64,000 nucleotides of DNA from an uncultured Alphaproteobacteria bacterium (lineage in GTDB: Bacteria; Pseudomonadota; Alphaproteobacteria; HIMB59; GCA-002718135), in NCBI GenBank assembly GCA_902595855.1, contig CACJRY010000002.1, positions 1 to 64,000 of the forward strand, read 5' to 3'. A program made the translations under genes and the position numbers. Of this stretch, positions 27,723 to 39,444 are shown piece by piece. Position 1 is the first letter of the stretch. Each line of letters starts with the position of its first letter. A model generated the notes under the pieces. It saw nothing but the letters and a program-made list of their open reading frames with translations. It had not been told where the DNA came from and did no database searches.

Positions 27723-30232
27723 GATCCATGACATAATTTATATTTCTTTCCTGAACCACAGGGGCAGGGATCATTTCTACCAATTTTCTTTGCTATTATT
27801 CTTTTTGGTTGATTTTTTTTAGAATTTTCTTTTTTGTCTGCACTTATCAATTCTATACCAAAAAGAGTATTTAGTACTCGTTCATTTTGGTTAGAAAGCA
27901 TTTCATCAAAATAATCAAAAGATTCTTTTTTATATTCATAAAAAGGATCTCTCCCACCCATTGCTCTTAGGTTAACACTTCCACGAAGCATATCCATTGC
28001 AGCTAAATGTTCTCTCCAATCTTTATCAATTTGAAAAAGCATAACTCTTTTTTCAGCAAAACTAAATAAATCTGACGAATATGTGTTTTTTTTATCTTTT
28101 AATTTTTGATTTACTTCATTTTTGATTCTTTTATTTATTTCCTCTTCATCGACTCCTTCTTCTTCAAACCATTCTTCAATAGGTAGTAAAATTTTAAAAG
28201 TACTTTCAATTTTTTCAGTAAGTATTTTATGGTTCCATTCATGAGAGTATTTTTTTGGAGGTATAGCTTCAATAATAATCTCATTTATAAAATCATCTAT
28301 CATTTCTTCAATTATCTTTGATTGATCTTTGGTTGTTAATATTTCTTTTCTATTCTGGTAAATTATTTTTCTTTGATCATTTAAAATATCATCAAATCTT
28401 AATATTTGTTTTCTTATATCATAGTTGTGTGACTCAACTTTTTGTTGAGCTCTTTCAAGGGATTTTGTTATTAAAGAATGTGTGATTGCTTCTCCTTCCT
28501 TAAGACCCAGTTTGCCTAGAACATTTTCTAGGGTTTTGGATCCAAATATTCTCATTAAGTCATCCTCCAAGGAAAGATAAAAAATACTTTCACCTATATC
28601 ACCTTGACGTCCCGATCTTCCTCTAAGTTGATTATCAATTCTTCTGCTCTCGTGTCTTTCGGTACCAATTACTAACAAACCTCCTGAGTCAATAGCTTGT
28701 TTTTTTTGCCCCTCATCATCATTCCCAAGTTTTATATCTGTTCCTCTACCTGCCATATTAGTTGATATTGTAACATTTCCGGGTATTCCTGCTTTTTCAA
28801 TAATTTCTGCTTCTTGCTGATGATGTTTTGCATTTAAAATTGAATGCTTGATATTTTCATTTTTTAATAGTTTTGAGATAAGTTCTGAATTTTCAACAGA
28901 AGTTGTTCCAATTAAAATTGGTTGTTTTTTTATATATCTATCTTTAACCAATTTAAGAACAGCATCATATTTTTCTTTTTTTGTAATATAAATTTGATCA
29001 TTATGATCAGTTCTATTAATTTTTAAATTTGGTGGTATTGACACAACACCTAAATTATAAATACCCTCAAACTCATTTGCTTCCGTAAGAGCTGTTCCTG
29101 TCATGCCACTTAATTTGCTATAGGTTCTAAAAAAATTTTGATAAGTTATAGAAGCTATTGTCTGATTTTCTTTTTGAATACTCAAGTTTTCTTTAGCCTC
29201 AATTGCTTGATGCAAACCATCACCATATCGTCTACCTTCCATTGGTCTACCGCTTAAATCATCAATAATTACTACTTGATTATCTTTAATTATATAATCC
29301 TTGTCTTTTATGAATAATTTATGAGCTCTTAAACCTTGAATAATATTGTGATTTAAAGCCATATTATCTAAATCTTGCAAAGTACCACTTTGAATTAAGT
29401 TATTTTCAAGTAAAAGTTTTTCAGCAAACTCCATCCCATCATTTGTTAGAAGTATAGACTTATTTTCTTCATTTAATTCATAATCATTTTCTTTAAATAA
29501 TTTTATAATTTTATTAATTTTTGGAAACAAGTCTATTGAGGAAGATGACTCTGATGAAATTACTAATGGTGTTCTTGCTTCATCAATTAAAATACTGTCA
29601 ACTTCATCTACAATTGCAAATGCATCTTTTTTAAAGCATAGACTCTCATAATCTCCTTTTAAATTGTCTCTTAAATAATCAAACCCTATCTCATTATTTG
29701 TGGCATAAACAATATCACTCTCATATTCTTTTGGTCTGTTAGCATGATCTGTTTGTGAGTTTACACAACCAACTGATAAATTCAGGAATTTATAAATCTC
29801 GCCCATCCACTCAGAGTCTCTTTTTGCTAAATAATCGTTAACTGTAATTATATGAACAGATTTACCTTCAATTGCATTCAAATATGCTGGTAAAGTGGCA
29901 GCAAGTGTTTTGCCTTCACCTGTTTTCATTTCTGCAATTTTACCCTCGTTCAAAACTAGGCCCCCGATGAGCTGAACATCAAAATGCCTCATATTAAGAG
30001 TTCTTTTTGCCACCTCTCTAACAACTGAAAATGCTTCTGGGAGAATTTTATCTATGCCTATATTTTCAACTTTAACTTTATTTTTAAAATAATCAGTTTT
30101 ATTTTTTAACTCAGTATTAGTTAATTTAGAAATTTCTGATTCGAATTCATTTATTTCTTTTACAATATTTTCATATTTTTTTAGATTATTTGAACCTAAA
30201 CCTCCAAAGAATTTATTAACAAAATTTAGCAT
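27719..30232 (-). CDS. secA: Preprotein translocase ATPase SecA
   Basis: 837 residues from the ATG at 30232 ([11 protein letters not shown]); an upstream ATG at 30256 would overlap the argJ start region. Walker A MKTGEGKT, the DEVD helicase box, the preprotein cross-linking domain, the [13 protein letters not shown] motif and the [11 protein letters not shown] box are all present. The C-terminus ends in a zinc finger CxC...CH ([16 protein letters not shown]) that binds SecB and phospholipid. It drives export through SecYEG. Only 24 bp separate it from divergent argJ. Confidence 0.96.
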   Translation of the reverse strand: MLNFVNKFFGGLGSNNLKKYENIVKEINEFESEISKLTNTELKNKTDYFKNKVKVENIGIDKILPEAFSVVREVAKRTLNMRHFDVQLIGGLVLNEGKIAEMKTGEGKTLAATLPAYLNAIEGKSVHIITVNDYLAKRDSEWMGEIYKFLNLSVGCVNSQTDHANRPKEYESDIVYATNNEIGFDYLRDNLKGDYESLCFKKDAFAIVDEVDSILIDEARTPLVISSESSSSIDLFPKINKIIKLFKENDYELNEENKSILLTNDGMEFAEKLLLENNLIQSGTLQDLDNMALNHNIIQGLRAHKLFIKDKDYIIKDNQVVIIDDLSGRPMEGRRYGDGLHQAIEAKENLSIQKENQTIASITYQNFFRTYSKLSGMTGTALTEANEFEGIYNLGVVSIPPNLKINRTDHNDQIYITKKEKYDAVLKLVKDRYIKKQPILIGTTSVENSELISKLLKNENIKHSILNAKHHQQEAEIIEKAGIPGNVTISTNMAGRGTDIKLGNDDEGQKKQAIDSGGLLVIGTERHESRRIDNQLRGRSGRQGDIGESIFYLSLEDDLMRIFGSKTLENVLGKLGLKEGEAITHSLITKSLERAQQKVESHNYDIRKQILRFDDILNDQRKIIYQNRKEILTTKDQSKIIEEMIDDFINEIIIEAIPPKKYSHEWNHKILTEKIESTFKILLPIEEWFEEEGVDEEEINKRIKNEVNQKLKDKKNTYSSDLFSFAEKRVMLFQIDKDWREHLAAMDMLRGSVNLRAMGGRDPFYEYKKESFDYFDEMLSNQNERVLNTLFGIELISADKKENSKKNQPKRIIAKKIGRNDPCPCGSGKKYKLCHGS

Positions 30233-30256
30233 ATTATGATATGTGGCTGTTATCAT

Positions 30257-31519
30257 ATGAAAATCAAGAACGCTAGAAAGGATTTAGATCTTAATAGCAA
30301 TGACAGATTATATATTAAATCTAGATCTCCATTTGCTCCTAAACATTATAAGGATTTAAAACCCATTGGATTTAAAATATATACATTTCACTCTGGGTTT
30401 AAAAAGAAAAAAGATGATCTTTTGATTATTATATTTGAAAAGGCTATTAAAGTTGCATGCAAATATTCTTTAACTTCTACGCCATCAGCACCAATTATTT
30501 GGGATAAAAAAAACAATACGGGTAAATGTAGGGCCTTAATTGTCAACTCAGGAAATGCAAATGCACATACTGGGATTAGAGGATTAAAAAATATTGATAA
30601 ATACGCAAATGATCTTGCTAAATATTTAACGTGTTCCAAAAGTGAAATTTTAGTATCTTCAACAGGTGTTGTAGGAGAGCAGCTCAACTCAGAATTAATC
30701 AGTGAAAAGATAAGAAAATTGAAGTTTTCAGAAAATAAAAAGCTTATTGATGCAGCAAATACAATATGGACTACAGATACTTTTGTAAAGACTTCAGTAC
30801 ATATATTAAAAATTCAAAATCAGAAGATCAGAATTTATGGATTCGCAAAAGGCTCTGGCATGATTTTTCCAAATATGGCAACAATGTTAGCTTACATTTT
30901 TATAGATTGTGAAATAAATTCTAAAATATTAAACAAACTTCTTAAAGAAAACATTGAAGAAACTTTTAATTCAATTTCTGTTGATAGTGATACTTCAACA
31001 AGTGATACCGTGATGTTATTCTCAAATCCAATTAGTAAAATTAATTTAGACAAAACTAAATACAGCAAAATTTCAAAAATTCTTAAAAAAGTTATGCATG
31101 AGTTATCGTATAAAATTATTTCCGATGGAGAGGGTGTAAAAAAATTAACAAAAATCACTGTAAAAAATGCCAGGTCAAAGTCCCAAGCAAAAAATATAGC
31201 CTTTTCTATTTGTAATTCTCCACTTGTAAAAACTGCAGTAGCCGGAGAAGATGCCAATTGGGGTCGTATCGTGATGGCTATTGGAAAAACCAAAGAAAAA
31301 ATTATACAAAATAAATTAACCATTAAATTTGGAGATATGCTTTTGGCAACAAATGGTGAGAGAAACAGAAAAGTAAATTTATTAAAAGTTGATAAATATA
31401 TGAAAAAACAATTAATAGAAATAGAAGTTAATCTCAACCTAGGTGAGCATTCAAAAGCTGTATATGGAAATGACTTAAATAATAAATATGTAGAAATTAA
31501 TGCAGATTATAGGTCATAA
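30257..31519 (+). CDS. argJ: Bifunctional ornithine acetyltransferase / N-acetylglutamate synthase
   Basis: 420 residues from the ATG at 30257. The autoproteolysis site is in [15 protein letters not shown], with T209 as the N-terminal nucleophile of the beta chain. The oxyanion-hole threonines lie in [10 protein letters not shown], and [14 protein letters not shown] is conserved near the C-terminus. It recycles the acetyl group between ornithine and glutamate in arginine synthesis. Whether it also makes acetylglutamate from acetyl-CoA cannot be read from sequence. Confidence 0.93.
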   Translation: MKIKNARKDLDLNSNDRLYIKSRSPFAPKHYKDLKPIGFKIYTFHSGFKKKKDDLLIIIFEKAIKVACKYSLTSTPSAPIIWDKKNNTGKCRALIVNSGNANAHTGIRGLKNIDKYANDLAKYLTCSKSEILVSSTGVVGEQLNSELISEKIRKLKFSENKKLIDAANTIWTTDTFVKTSVHILKIQNQKIRIYGFAKGSGMIFPNMATMLAYIFIDCEINSKILNKLLKENIEETFNSISVDSDTSTSDTVMLFSNPISKINLDKTKYSKISKILKKVMHELSYKIISDGEGVKKLTKITVKNARSKSQAKNIAFSICNSPLVKTAVAGEDANWGRIVMAIGKTKEKIIQNKLTIKFGDMLLATNGERNRKVNLLKVDKYMKKQLIEIEVNLNLGEHSKAVYGNDLNNKYVEINADYRS

Positions 31520-32326
31520 TTATTTTAAATAATCTTTTAAACTATTTTTTGCTTCACCAGGCCTTAGGGGTTTTTGTTGAGATTTATCATCTTTCCATCC
31601 TGAAATAATGTAAAAAGTAGTCGAGACAAAATAATTATTATTAATATTTTTATTAAAATTATTTTTTAATATTTTTTTATAATTTTTATTTTCAAATTTT
31701 TGTTTTTTATCTTCATTGTAATATGATAAATTCATTGCGCGTATATCATTAAGTAATTTTTCAAATTTTTGATATTCTAGATTAATAGTTTCAAAATTAA
31801 CTAATGGAATTTTAAAATTATTATTTTTTAATAATTTTATTATGTCTGTGACATCAATAAATTTATTAAATCTATTGTAAGCACCCCCATAAAGTTCTAA
31901 ATCAGTTTTAATCATCGCCTGTCTCAATGAACTAAAATTTTCTGTTGTAGGAAAAGTTGCAATAAAAAAACCATTTGGAGTAAGAGAATTTATAATTTTT
32001 CTAAATAAATCATTTATATTATTACTGAGAAATAAAAAAAAATTACTTATTATTAAATCATATTCTTTTATTTCTTCTTCCCAATTATCTATGTCAAAAT
32101 TATTTGATTTTGAGTCATAAATATTTAATGATAAATCTTTATATTTATTGTTTAGAAATTCTTTTAATTTTATCCCGTGATCCCCCAAAATCAAAATTTT
32201 TTTAAAGTTAATATTTATTATTTCCAAGGAATCAATAATTCTTTCATTGTATAAATCAAAGATAAAATGATTTTTTTTATTGACTTCTTTACTTCTTAAA
32301 TTTTTAAGATATTTTTTATTTATCAT
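31520..32326 (-). CDS. NDUFAF5/BioC-like methyltransferase with degenerate SAM site
   Basis: 268 residues. The C-terminal TTFYIISGWKDDKSQQKPLRPGEAK matches alphaproteobacterial relatives of NDUFAF5 and BioC (usually ...GW.P.ESQQKPLRPGSA). The glycine-rich SAM motif I, normally LDLGCGxG, reads ILGDHGIKLKEF here and keeps only one glycine in place. It may have lost methyl transfer or act as a scaffold. NDUFAF5 hydroxylates an arginine of a complex I subunit. It abuts argJ end to end and is divergent from the 32347 gene. Confidence 0.7.
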   Translation of the reverse strand: MINKKYLKNLRSKEVNKKNHFIFDLYNERIIDSLEIININFKKILILGDHGIKLKEFLNNKYKDLSLNIYDSKSNNFDIDNWEEEIKEYDLIISNFFLFLSNNINDLFRKIINSLTPNGFFIATFPTTENFSSLRQAMIKTDLELYGGAYNRFNKFIDVTDIIKLLKNNNFKIPLVNFETINLEYQKFEKLLNDIRAMNLSYYNEDKKQKFENKNYKKILKNNFNKNINNNYFVSTTFYIISGWKDDKSQQKPLRPGEAKNSLKDYLK

Positions 32327-32346
32327 TACTTTTTATAAATTTACAA

Positions 32347-32808
32347 ATGAATACATTTTCAAATAATATACTTGATACAGTAATTTCTGAAGTAAATTCA
32401 ATTAATGATAAGGTGAAAGGTTTAAATTTTTTAGAGATTTTAAAAAATAATCTTATTCAAAAAATTTTACCTACTATAAATGATCAAAAATCTTCCTTGG
32501 CACAACTTGATCAAATTCAAAAAGAAATCAATACAGATAAAAGAAATCTAAAGATATTAATTAAATTTTTGTCAAACCCAACTATAATATCCAAAAAACT
32601 CATTGAAGAAGATACCTTATTTTTATCATTTAATGACTCATTAAGTTTTGATATTAATGTAAACAATAAAAACTTTGTTAATATATTGTTGTATAAAAAT
32701 ACTGGAATATCTCTTTCAAAAAATACAATAATTAACCTAAAAAATAACAAAAATGTATTAATGTTTGAAATTCAAAATAAAGATGTAGAGCTAATATTGA
32801 CAAATTAA
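32347..32808 (+). CDS. Hypothetical protein, 153 aa
   Basis: Not recognised. The first ~75 residues are helical (IQKILPTINDQKSSLAQLDQIQKEINTDK) and look like a short coiled coil; the last ~70 look like beta strands rich in Asn and Phe. There is no signal peptide, membrane segment, cysteine or catalytic motif. It starts 20 bp from the divergent methyltransferase and lies 22 bp ahead of the DUF1178 gene, so they may be cotranscribed. Confidence 0.6.
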   Translation: MNTFSNNILDTVISEVNSINDKVKGLNFLEILKNNLIQKILPTINDQKSSLAQLDQIQKEINTDKRNLKILIKFLSNPTIISKKLIEEDTLFLSFNDSLSFDINVNNKNFVNILLYKNTGISLSKNTIINLKNNKNVLMFEIQNKDVELILTN

Positions 32809-32830
32809 AAAAAGTTATAATATTGATAAT

Positions 32831-33247
32831 ATGATTGTTTACAATTTGATTTGCTCCGAGTGTAATTATCCTTTTGAGGGATGGTTTGACAGTAGTGCAG
32901 CATTTGATAGCCAGAAAAAAAGAAAATTAATCAACTGTCCAAATTGTGACAGCAATAGCGTAAAAAAAACTCTTGTCGCCCCTAACGTAGGTAAAAAAAG
33001 TAACTCCAAAAACCGATCAAATAAAAAAGCTATTGCTAGTAATATAAATAAAATAAAAAAAATAGTTGAAGAAAATTTTGAATATGTGGGTGATAAATTT
33101 ACGAATGAAGCAAAAAAAATTAAATATGGTGAGACGGAAGATAGGCCAATATATGGTGAAGCAACTGCTGAACAAACCAAAGAACTTATTGATGAGGATA
33201 TCAGTGTCACACCACTTCCATTTCAGCCTAATAAAAAAAATAACTAA
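32831..33247 (+). CDS. DUF1178 family protein
   Basis: 138 residues. A zinc ribbon from two CxxC knuckles (CSEC near 9-12 and CPNC near 36-39), with the family motif FEGWFDSSAAFDSQKKRKLINCP between them, followed by a basic linker and a C-terminal part with AKKIKYGETEDRPIYGEATAEQTKELIDEDI. Function unknown; common in alpha- and betaproteobacteria. Shares CTAA with convergent ubiG. Confidence 0.88.
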   Translation: MIVYNLICSECNYPFEGWFDSSAAFDSQKKRKLINCPNCDSNSVKKTLVAPNVGKKSNSKNRSNKKAIASNINKIKKIVEENFEYVGDKFTNEAKKIKYGETEDRPIYGEATAEQTKELIDEDISVTPLPFQPNKKNN

Positions 33248-33945
33248 TTTAATTTACAACTACAAAAATAATTTACTCTAGTCATTTGTGACAGGCGCCA
33301 TTCTTTTTTCAAAGGCTGATATTCTAAACCCTTGAATTTGATATTTTTAAAATTATTTTCTCTTAAAATATATTCCAATTCATTTGGTTTTATAAATTTA
33401 TAATATGTATGAGTATTGATTGGGATCCATTTAAGATAGTTTTCTGCTATATCTATAGTAAGAAGTTTAGATAGAAGATTTCTATTTATAGTAGATATAA
33501 TAAGCTTTCCATTTGGATTTAAATTAAATTGAATTTTTTCTAAAAAATATTTCCAATTTGAAAGATGTTCTAAAACTTCAAAAATTATTATCATGTCAAA
33601 TTTGGAATTTATCCTCTCTTTTTCAAAGTTAAGAGTTTTATAATTTATCTTTAAATTATTTTGTTTTGCATGAATTCTAGCAGCATGGATGTTTTCTTTT
33701 ACAAAATCTATTCCAGTGACATTAGCTCCTAGTTTTGCAAGTTCCTCAGAAATGAGACCACCACCACATCCTAAATCTAAAATTTTAATTTTTTCTAAGT
33801 TTTTTTTATTAAATATTTCCTGTATAAATTTAATTCTTATGGGTTGAATATCATGCAAGGTTTTAAATTTGCCATTTTTTTGCCACCACTCGCTTGCAAG
33901 TCCCGAAAAATGATCAAATTCACTTCTTTTTAATTTAAAACTCAT
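33244..33945 (-). CDS. ubiG: Ubiquinone biosynthesis O-methyltransferase
   Basis: 233 residues. SAM motif I ILDLGCGGGLISEELA near 56-71, VTGIDFVKENIHAARIHA after it, FDMIIIFEVLEHLSN, and the family-specific N-terminus DHFSGLASEWWQKNGKFKTLHDIQPIRIKFI plus C-terminal FKGLEYQPLKKEWRLSQMTRVNYF. Methylates the two ring hydroxyls in ubiquinone synthesis. The ABC1 protein and COQ9 elsewhere in the window fit the same pathway. Confidence 0.94.
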   Translation of the reverse strand: MSFKLKRSEFDHFSGLASEWWQKNGKFKTLHDIQPIRIKFIQEIFNKKNLEKIKILDLGCGGGLISEELAKLGANVTGIDFVKENIHAARIHAKQNNLKINYKTLNFEKERINSKFDMIIIFEVLEHLSNWKYFLEKIQFNLNPNGKLIISTINRNLLSKLLTIDIAENYLKWIPINTHTYYKFIKPNELEYILRENNFKNIKFKGLEYQPLKKEWRLSQMTRVNYFCSCKLN

Positions 33946-34009
33946 CTTAAATCTTGTTTTTTATACTAATAATAATAATACCCAAGAAGATTTAAAAGTT
34001 TAAATATCA

Positions 34010-35215
34010 ATGAATACAATTGTAATGAAATTTGGAGGCACATCAGTTGCAGGAACTGAAAAGCTAAAAAACATAGCAAATATAGTTAAAAATCACTTAT
34101 CAAATAATAAAATTATAGTTGTTTTGTCGGCAATGGCAGGAGAAACTAATAAACTCCAGAGTTATCTAGATGAATTTCGTTCGCAAAATTCAATAGAAAG
34201 TGATCTAGTTCTAACATCAGGTGAGCAGGTAACAATTGGATTACTTTCTGCCGCATTAAAAAATTTAGGAGTTAAATCAATCCCTCTTCTTGGATGGCAA
34301 GTGCCTTTAATTACTGATGAAAATTATGAAAACGCTAAAATTCTTAAAATAGATAAAAAAAGAATTGAAGACTATTTGATAGATAATGATGTTATTGTAC
34401 TTGCAGGTTTTCAAGGAATAAATTTAAACGGAAAAATAACTTCCTTAGGTAGAGGGGGCTCTGATACAACAGCTGTTGCAATTGCTTCAGCAATAGAGGC
34501 TGAGAGATGTGACATTTATACTGATGTCGAAGGAGTATTTACAACCGATCCCAATATTGAGAAAAATGCAAAAAAAATATCTAAACTTTCATATGAGGAA
34601 ATGCTTGAAATGGCATCAACTGGAGCTAAGGTTCTGCACACAAGATCAGTAGAACTTGCGATGAAAAATAATTTGACATTACAAGTTTTATCTTCATTAA
34701 CAAAAAAAACAGGCACTTTTATAGTTAATGAAAAACAATTAATAGAAAAAGAAATTGTTAGCGGTGTTAGTTATAGTAGAAGTGAAGCTAAAGTAACTAT
34801 TTCTGGAATATTAGATAAACCAGGTATTTCTGCAAAAATTTTTGGATTGATGTCTGAAAATAATATTAACGTAGATATGATCGTTCAAAATATTTCTCAG
34901 GATGGTGTATCTGCAAATATTACATTTACTATCAATCAAAAAGATCATGATTTGACCAAATTGGTGATTGAAAATAGTCAAAATATTTTGAGTTATAAAT
35001 CTTTATTGCTAGATAAAAATGTAGCTAAAGTTTCTGTTATTGGAATGGGAATGATGTCTCAGGCTGGGGTCGCAGAAAAAATGTTTAAAACACTTGCTAA
35101 AAATTCAATCAATATACTTGCTATTTCAACTTCAGAAATTAAAATTAGCGTTTTAATTGATGAAAAACACGCAAATATTGCTGTAAAATCTCTTCATGAA
35201 GTTTATAATTTATAA
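34010..35215 (+). CDS. lysC: Aspartate kinase
   Basis: 401 residues. KFGGTSV at 7-13, the aspartate-binding TSGEQV and GRGGSDTTA, then two C-terminal ACT domains (from about 260), the site of feedback control by lysine and threonine. No homoserine dehydrogenase domain is fused. First step to lysine, threonine and methionine. First gene of a rightward run through ispG, hisS, prfA and prmC. Confidence 0.95.
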   Translation: MNTIVMKFGGTSVAGTEKLKNIANIVKNHLSNNKIIVVLSAMAGETNKLQSYLDEFRSQNSIESDLVLTSGEQVTIGLLSAALKNLGVKSIPLLGWQVPLITDENYENAKILKIDKKRIEDYLIDNDVIVLAGFQGINLNGKITSLGRGGSDTTAVAIASAIEAERCDIYTDVEGVFTTDPNIEKNAKKISKLSYEEMLEMASTGAKVLHTRSVELAMKNNLTLQVLSSLTKKTGTFIVNEKQLIEKEIVSGVSYSRSEAKVTISGILDKPGISAKIFGLMSENNINVDMIVQNISQDGVSANITFTINQKDHDLTKLVIENSQNILSYKSLLLDKNVAKVSVIGMGMMSQAGVAEKMFKTLAKNSINILAISTSEIKISVLIDEKHANIAVKSLHEVYNL

Positions 35216-35226
35216 AAAATTTTTAT

Positions 35227-36036
35227 ATGGATTCTGTAGGTCAAATACTAAAAAAAAATAGAGAATTAAAAAAATTAACGATTTCTAATATCTCAAAAGA
35301 ATTAAGAATTTCTGAAGAAATTATAATTAATTTTGAAAATGACTATCTTCAAAATGATATTAATTCAGTTTTTTTAATTGGCCATCTTAGATCTTATTGC
35401 AGTTTTTTAGAACTTGATCAGAAAGAAATTGTTAAACAATATAGAAATACACAATTTCCAAATGAGAACTTAAATCTCGAAATAAAAAAACCAATAGATG
35501 AAAAAAATTTTTTATTTGCAAATAAATTAATCTCACTTGTTTTAATAATAGTAATCTTTTTATCTTTTTATTTTCTATTTATAGAGGTTGATAAATCTGA
35601 GAGGGAATATGCTTTAATTCCTGATCTACCTGAAAATTATATTTCTACAGTTGAGAAAGCAAATTTGATTTCATCAAATGAAAAAAATAAAATTAAAAAA
35701 AAGGTGGATGAAAATCCTGCTAAATTAGATAATTATCCAAATTCATCAAGTGCAGTTGCTTCAATAGCTAAAAATGAAAATCATAAGTCCACAATTACTC
35801 TAAAGATTTTAGATGATGCTTGGTTACAATTAAGAGATGAAAATGATAATATTATAATCAGTAAGCTGATGAATAGAAATGATGAGTATTCATATGATAT
35901 CAATTTAAATTATTCAATTACTTCTGGAAATGCTGGTCATATAATGGTGATTATTGATAATAAAGTTAGAGGAAAGATAGGAAAAAAAGGACAAGTAGTT
36001 GACGCTTTGGTATTAAATAAAGATTTTAGTAATTAG
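35227..36036 (+). CDS. RodZ-like membrane protein (HTH plus DUF4115)
   Basis: 269 residues: N-terminal Xre-type helix-turn-helix (about 5-70), one membrane helix (about 98-118), a linker rich in Lys and Asn, and a C-terminal beta domain (about 180-269) with [19 protein letters not shown], the DUF4115 signature. RodZ links MreB filaments to the cell wall machinery. No mreB lies in this window, so a cell-shape role is inferred from the family only. The gene usually sits before ispG, as here. Confidence 0.85.
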   Translation: MDSVGQILKKNRELKKLTISNISKELRISEEIIINFENDYLQNDINSVFLIGHLRSYCSFLELDQKEIVKQYRNTQFPNENLNLEIKKPIDEKNFLFANKLISLVLIIVIFLSFYFLFIEVDKSEREYALIPDLPENYISTVEKANLISSNEKNKIKKKVDENPAKLDNYPNSSSAVASIAKNENHKSTITLKILDDAWLQLRDENDNIIISKLMNRNDEYSYDINLNYSITSGNAGHIMVIIDNKVRGKIGKKGQVVDALVLNKDFSN

Positions 36037-36040
36037 CTTT

Positions 36041-37132
36041 ATGTTAAGAACTTACCAAAAAATTCACAGAAGAAAAACGCGTGTAGTTAATGTTGGGAAT
36101 GTATTAATTGGAGGTGATAATCCGATATCAGTTCAGACAATGACAAACACATTAACTACTGACTCTAAATCTACAATTAATCAAATTAAAAGAATAGTTA
36201 AAGCAGGGGCAGATTTAGTTAGAGTATCAATACCTGATAAAGATTCATCTGAAAGCTTAAAACAAATAGTAAAAAATAGCAAAATTCCAATTATTGCCGA
36301 CATACATTTTCATTATAAAAGAGCTATAGAGTCTGCTGAAAATGGAGCTAGTTGTCTTAGAATTAATCCAGGTAACATTGGATCAAAAGAAAAAGTTAAA
36401 GATGTCATTAAAGCAGCGAAAAATAACAATTGTTCAATTAGGATAGGCGTAAATGGAGGCAGTCTTGAAAAAAAAATTTTGGAAAAGTACTCAGAGCCAA
36501 ATCCTGAAGCACTAGTTGAGAGCGCAATAAATAATATAAAAATATTAGAGGATAATGATTTTTTTAATTTTAAAATAAGTGTCAAATCATCCGATATCTT
36601 TATGGCAATAAAAGCTTACGAAGGTCTTTCAGAACTTTGTGATTACCCACTTCATCTTGGAATTACTGAAGCAGGAGCTAAAAGAACAGGCACAATAAAA
36701 TCATCTATTGGCATGGGTAATCTTTTATTAAATGGTATTGGTGACACAATAAGAGTTTCTCTATCTGATGAACCAGAAGAGGAGGTTAGAGTTGGTTTTG
36801 AAATATTAAAGAGTCTAGGAGTGAGAAACAGAGGTATAAAAATTATATCATGTCCTTCATGCGCAAGGCAACAATTTGAAGTAATTGATTTAGTAAAAAA
36901 ATTAGAAAAATCTCTAGAGGATATTGAAAAAACAATTACAGTTTCTATTATTGGTTGTGTTGTAAATGGTCCAGGGGAAGCAAACATGACAAATATAGGA
37001 ATAACTGGTGGTGGTAATAACACTCATATGATTTATGTTGATGGAAAAAAAGATCATATTGTCAAAGACAGAGATTTAGCTCCCTATCTCGAAGATATAA
37101 TTAGAAAAAAAGCAAAAAATAGTAGTATATAG
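36041..37132 (+). CDS. ispG: 4-hydroxy-3-methylbut-2-en-1-yl diphosphate synthase
   Basis: 363 residues. N-terminal TIM barrel with [12 protein letters not shown], and a C-terminal 4Fe-4S domain whose cysteines are in SCPSCARQQ and [11 protein letters not shown]. Carries out the reductive next-to-last step of the MEP isoprenoid pathway, using electrons from ferredoxin or flavodoxin. ispA further on uses the products. Starts 4 bp after the RodZ-like gene. Confidence 0.95.
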   Translation: MLRTYQKIHRRKTRVVNVGNVLIGGDNPISVQTMTNTLTTDSKSTINQIKRIVKAGADLVRVSIPDKDSSESLKQIVKNSKIPIIADIHFHYKRAIESAENGASCLRINPGNIGSKEKVKDVIKAAKNNNCSIRIGVNGGSLEKKILEKYSEPNPEALVESAINNIKILEDNDFFNFKISVKSSDIFMAIKAYEGLSELCDYPLHLGITEAGAKRTGTIKSSIGMGNLLLNGIGDTIRVSLSDEPEEEVRVGFEILKSLGVRNRGIKIISCPSCARQQFEVIDLVKKLEKSLEDIEKTITVSIIGCVVNGPGEANMTNIGITGGGNNTHMIYVDGKKDHIVKDRDLAPYLEDIIRKKAKNSSI

Positions 37133-37138
37133 AAAAGT

Positions 37139-38371
37139 ATGAAAATTAACCCAGTTAGAGGAACACATGATCTGTTTGGTAAAGAAATTAGAAAGTTTAA
37201 TTTTATTATTTCTCAAGTAAAAGATATTGCAAGAAAATTTGGTTTTAACGAAATTATAACTCCTATTTTTGAAAATACAGAATTGTTTAGAAAGCCCTTA
37301 GGTGAACAAAGTGACGTGGTCTTAAAAGAAATGTACACTTTTATTGACAGAAATGAAGATGAATTAACTTTGAGACCTGAATACACTACCCCAATGATAA
37401 GAGCTGCTTTATCAAATGGTCTTTTAAATAATTTGCCAGCTAAATTTTTTGGAACAGGACAGATGTTTAGAAGAGAAAGACCTCAAAAAGGCAGATATAG
37501 ACAATTCAATCAAATAAATTTTGAAAATTTTGGAACCAATGATTTTTTTGCAGATGTAGAAATGATAAGTTTAGCAAATCATTTACTAAAAAAAATTATA
37601 CCTGATAATAAAATTACTTTACATATAAACACTTTGGGGAGTAGAGAAAATTTAAAAAGTTATAAAAAAACTTTATCGAAGTATTTTAAAGATCATCAAA
37701 ATTTGCTATCAATTGATAGTGTAAGCAAGATAGACTCTAATCCTCTAAGAATATTAGACTCAAAAAATATTAAAGATAAAGAGGTAATTTTACAATCTCC
37801 TAAACTTATTGATATGATCACTCAAACAGATTTACAGAAATATGAAGAAATTAAAAATTGCTTGAAAGATTTAGATATCGCAATTTTTGAAGATTTTAAT
37901 CTTGTTCGAGGTTTGGATTATTATTGTCATACAGTATTTGAGTTTAAGACAAATGATATAGGTAGTCAGGATACTTTGATAGGTGGTGGTAGATATAATG
38001 GTTTAATAAAAAATCTTGGAGGCAAAGATATTCCTGGTATTGGATGGGCAGGAGGCATTGAGAGAATAATGTTATTGATGAAGGATACTAACCCTATCAC
38101 TACAGATATTCATTTATCAATTAAAGACTCAACTGCAAAAAAACATGCAATAAAAATATACTATTTTTTAATAAAAAATAATTTTTCTGTTTATTGGAAC
38201 TATAAATACAATCTTAAAAAATCTTTATCTCTAGCAAGTGAAAATAAAGTAAAATATATAATCATTGTTGGAGAAGAAGAAAAGATTAATAATAATTATG
38301 TTATCAAAAATTTATCTAATGGAGAACAAAAAACTGTTAGCTTAAATAATATATTAGATCATATTAAATGA
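37139..38371 (+). CDS. hisS: Histidyl-tRNA synthetase
   Basis: 410 residues, class II. Begins with the family's [10 protein letters not shown], motif 2 is around [18 protein letters not shown], the histidine loops are [14 protein letters not shown] and GGGRYNGLI, and motif 3 is [12 protein letters not shown]; a short anticodon-binding domain closes it. Overlaps prfA by 4 bp (ATGA). Confidence 0.95.
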   Translation: MKINPVRGTHDLFGKEIRKFNFIISQVKDIARKFGFNEIITPIFENTELFRKPLGEQSDVVLKEMYTFIDRNEDELTLRPEYTTPMIRAALSNGLLNNLPAKFFGTGQMFRRERPQKGRYRQFNQINFENFGTNDFFADVEMISLANHLLKKIIPDNKITLHINTLGSRENLKSYKKTLSKYFKDHQNLLSIDSVSKIDSNPLRILDSKNIKDKEVILQSPKLIDMITQTDLQKYEEIKNCLKDLDIAIFEDFNLVRGLDYYCHTVFEFKTNDIGSQDTLIGGGRYNGLIKNLGGKDIPGIGWAGGIERIMLLMKDTNPITTDIHLSIKDSTAKKHAIKIYYFLIKNNFSVYWNYKYNLKKSLSLASENKVKYIIIVGEEEKINNNYVIKNLSNGEQKTVSLNNILDHIK

Positions 38372-39444
38372 TTAATTTTGAAAAACAGTTTGATAACATT
38401 GAAAAAAAATTTAGAGAAATCGAAAATAATTTAAATAATCAATCTAATTTAGGTACTGAAAAATTAATAAAATTAAATAGAGAATATGCAGAGCTAACTC
38501 CTATAGTTGAAACAATATCAAAATATAAAAAAGAAAAAAAAGAAATAAGTGAGTTATCAAAATTATCTGAAGATAGTGATTTTTCAATAAAAGAAATGGC
38601 CGAAATAGAACTAAAAGAAAAAAAGAAATCTATAGCAATTTTGGAGAGTGATTTAATGAGACTTTTAATTCCAAAAGATGAAAATGACAAAAAAAACTCT
38701 ATTCTAGAAATTAGAGCAGGAACAGGAGGTGATGAAGCCTCTTTATTCGCGGCAGATTTATTTTCAATGTATCAACGGTTTTCAGACTTAAATAATTGGA
38801 CCTTTGAAATTTTATCAATCTCAGAGACGGGTTTAAAAGGAATAAAGGAAGTTATTTGTAATATTTCAGGAAACAATGTTTTTTCAAAATTAAAGTTTGA
38901 ATCAGGTGTTCACAGAGTTCAGAGAGTTCCAGCTACAGAAAGTAGTGGACGTGTCCATACCTCAGCTGCAACCGTTGCTGTTTTACCAGAGGCTGAAGAA
39001 GTAGATATTATCATTGAAGAGAAAGATTTAAGAATAGATGTTTTTAGATCTAGTGGGCCTGGGGGTCAGTCTGTTAATACCACAGATAGTGCTGTAAGAA
39101 TCACTCATATTCCAACAGGTATAGTTGTTTCACAGCAAGATGAAAAATCACAACATAAAAATAAAGCAAAAGCTCTTAAAATTTTAAGATCTAGAATACT
39201 AGATAATGAAATTCAAGAAAAAAATAAACAGAGGTCGCAAGATAGAAAAAATCAAGTTGGATCTGGCGATCGTTCAGAAAGAATAAGAACTTATAATTTT
39301 CCTCAAGGAAGAGTTTCAGATCATAGAATAAACTTAACTCTATATAATTTAACAGAGATACTTGAAGGTAACTTAGATGAATTAATTAATCCATTAATAG
39401 CTAACGAAGAAACCAACAAATTAGCTGAATTAGGCAATGAATGA
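38368..39444 (+). CDS. prfA: Peptide chain release factor 1
   Basis: 358 residues. The peptidyl-tRNA hydrolysis loop reads [15 protein letters not shown] (GGQ near 229-231). The stop-codon reading tripeptide is expected near 184 in the segment [16 protein letters not shown]1 reads UAA and UAG, the main stops here. Followed by prmC, whose product methylates the glutamine of GGQ; the genes overlap by 8 bp. Confidence 0.95.
   Translation: MINFEKQFDNIEKKFREIENNLNNQSNLGTEKLIKLNREYAELTPIVETISKYKKEKKEISELSKLSEDSDFSIKEMAEIELKEKKKSIAILESDLMRLLIPKDENDKKNSILEIRAGTGGDEASLFAADLFSMYQRFSDLNNWTFEILSISETGLKGIKEVICNISGNNVFSKLKFESGVHRVQRVPATESSGRVHTSAATVAVLPEAEEVDIIIEEKDLRIDVFRSSGPGGQSVNTTDSAVRITHIPTGIVVSQQDEKSQHKNKAKALKILRSRILDNEIQEKNKQRSQDRKNQVGSGDRSERIRTYNFPQGRVSDHRINLTLYNLTEILEGNLDELINPLIANEETNKLAELGNE

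Noticed and set aside
30892-31437. 181-residue minus-strand ORF inside argJ
   Set aside because: argJ has intact catalytic motifs over the same DNA; the antisense frame is hydrophobic only by codon complement.
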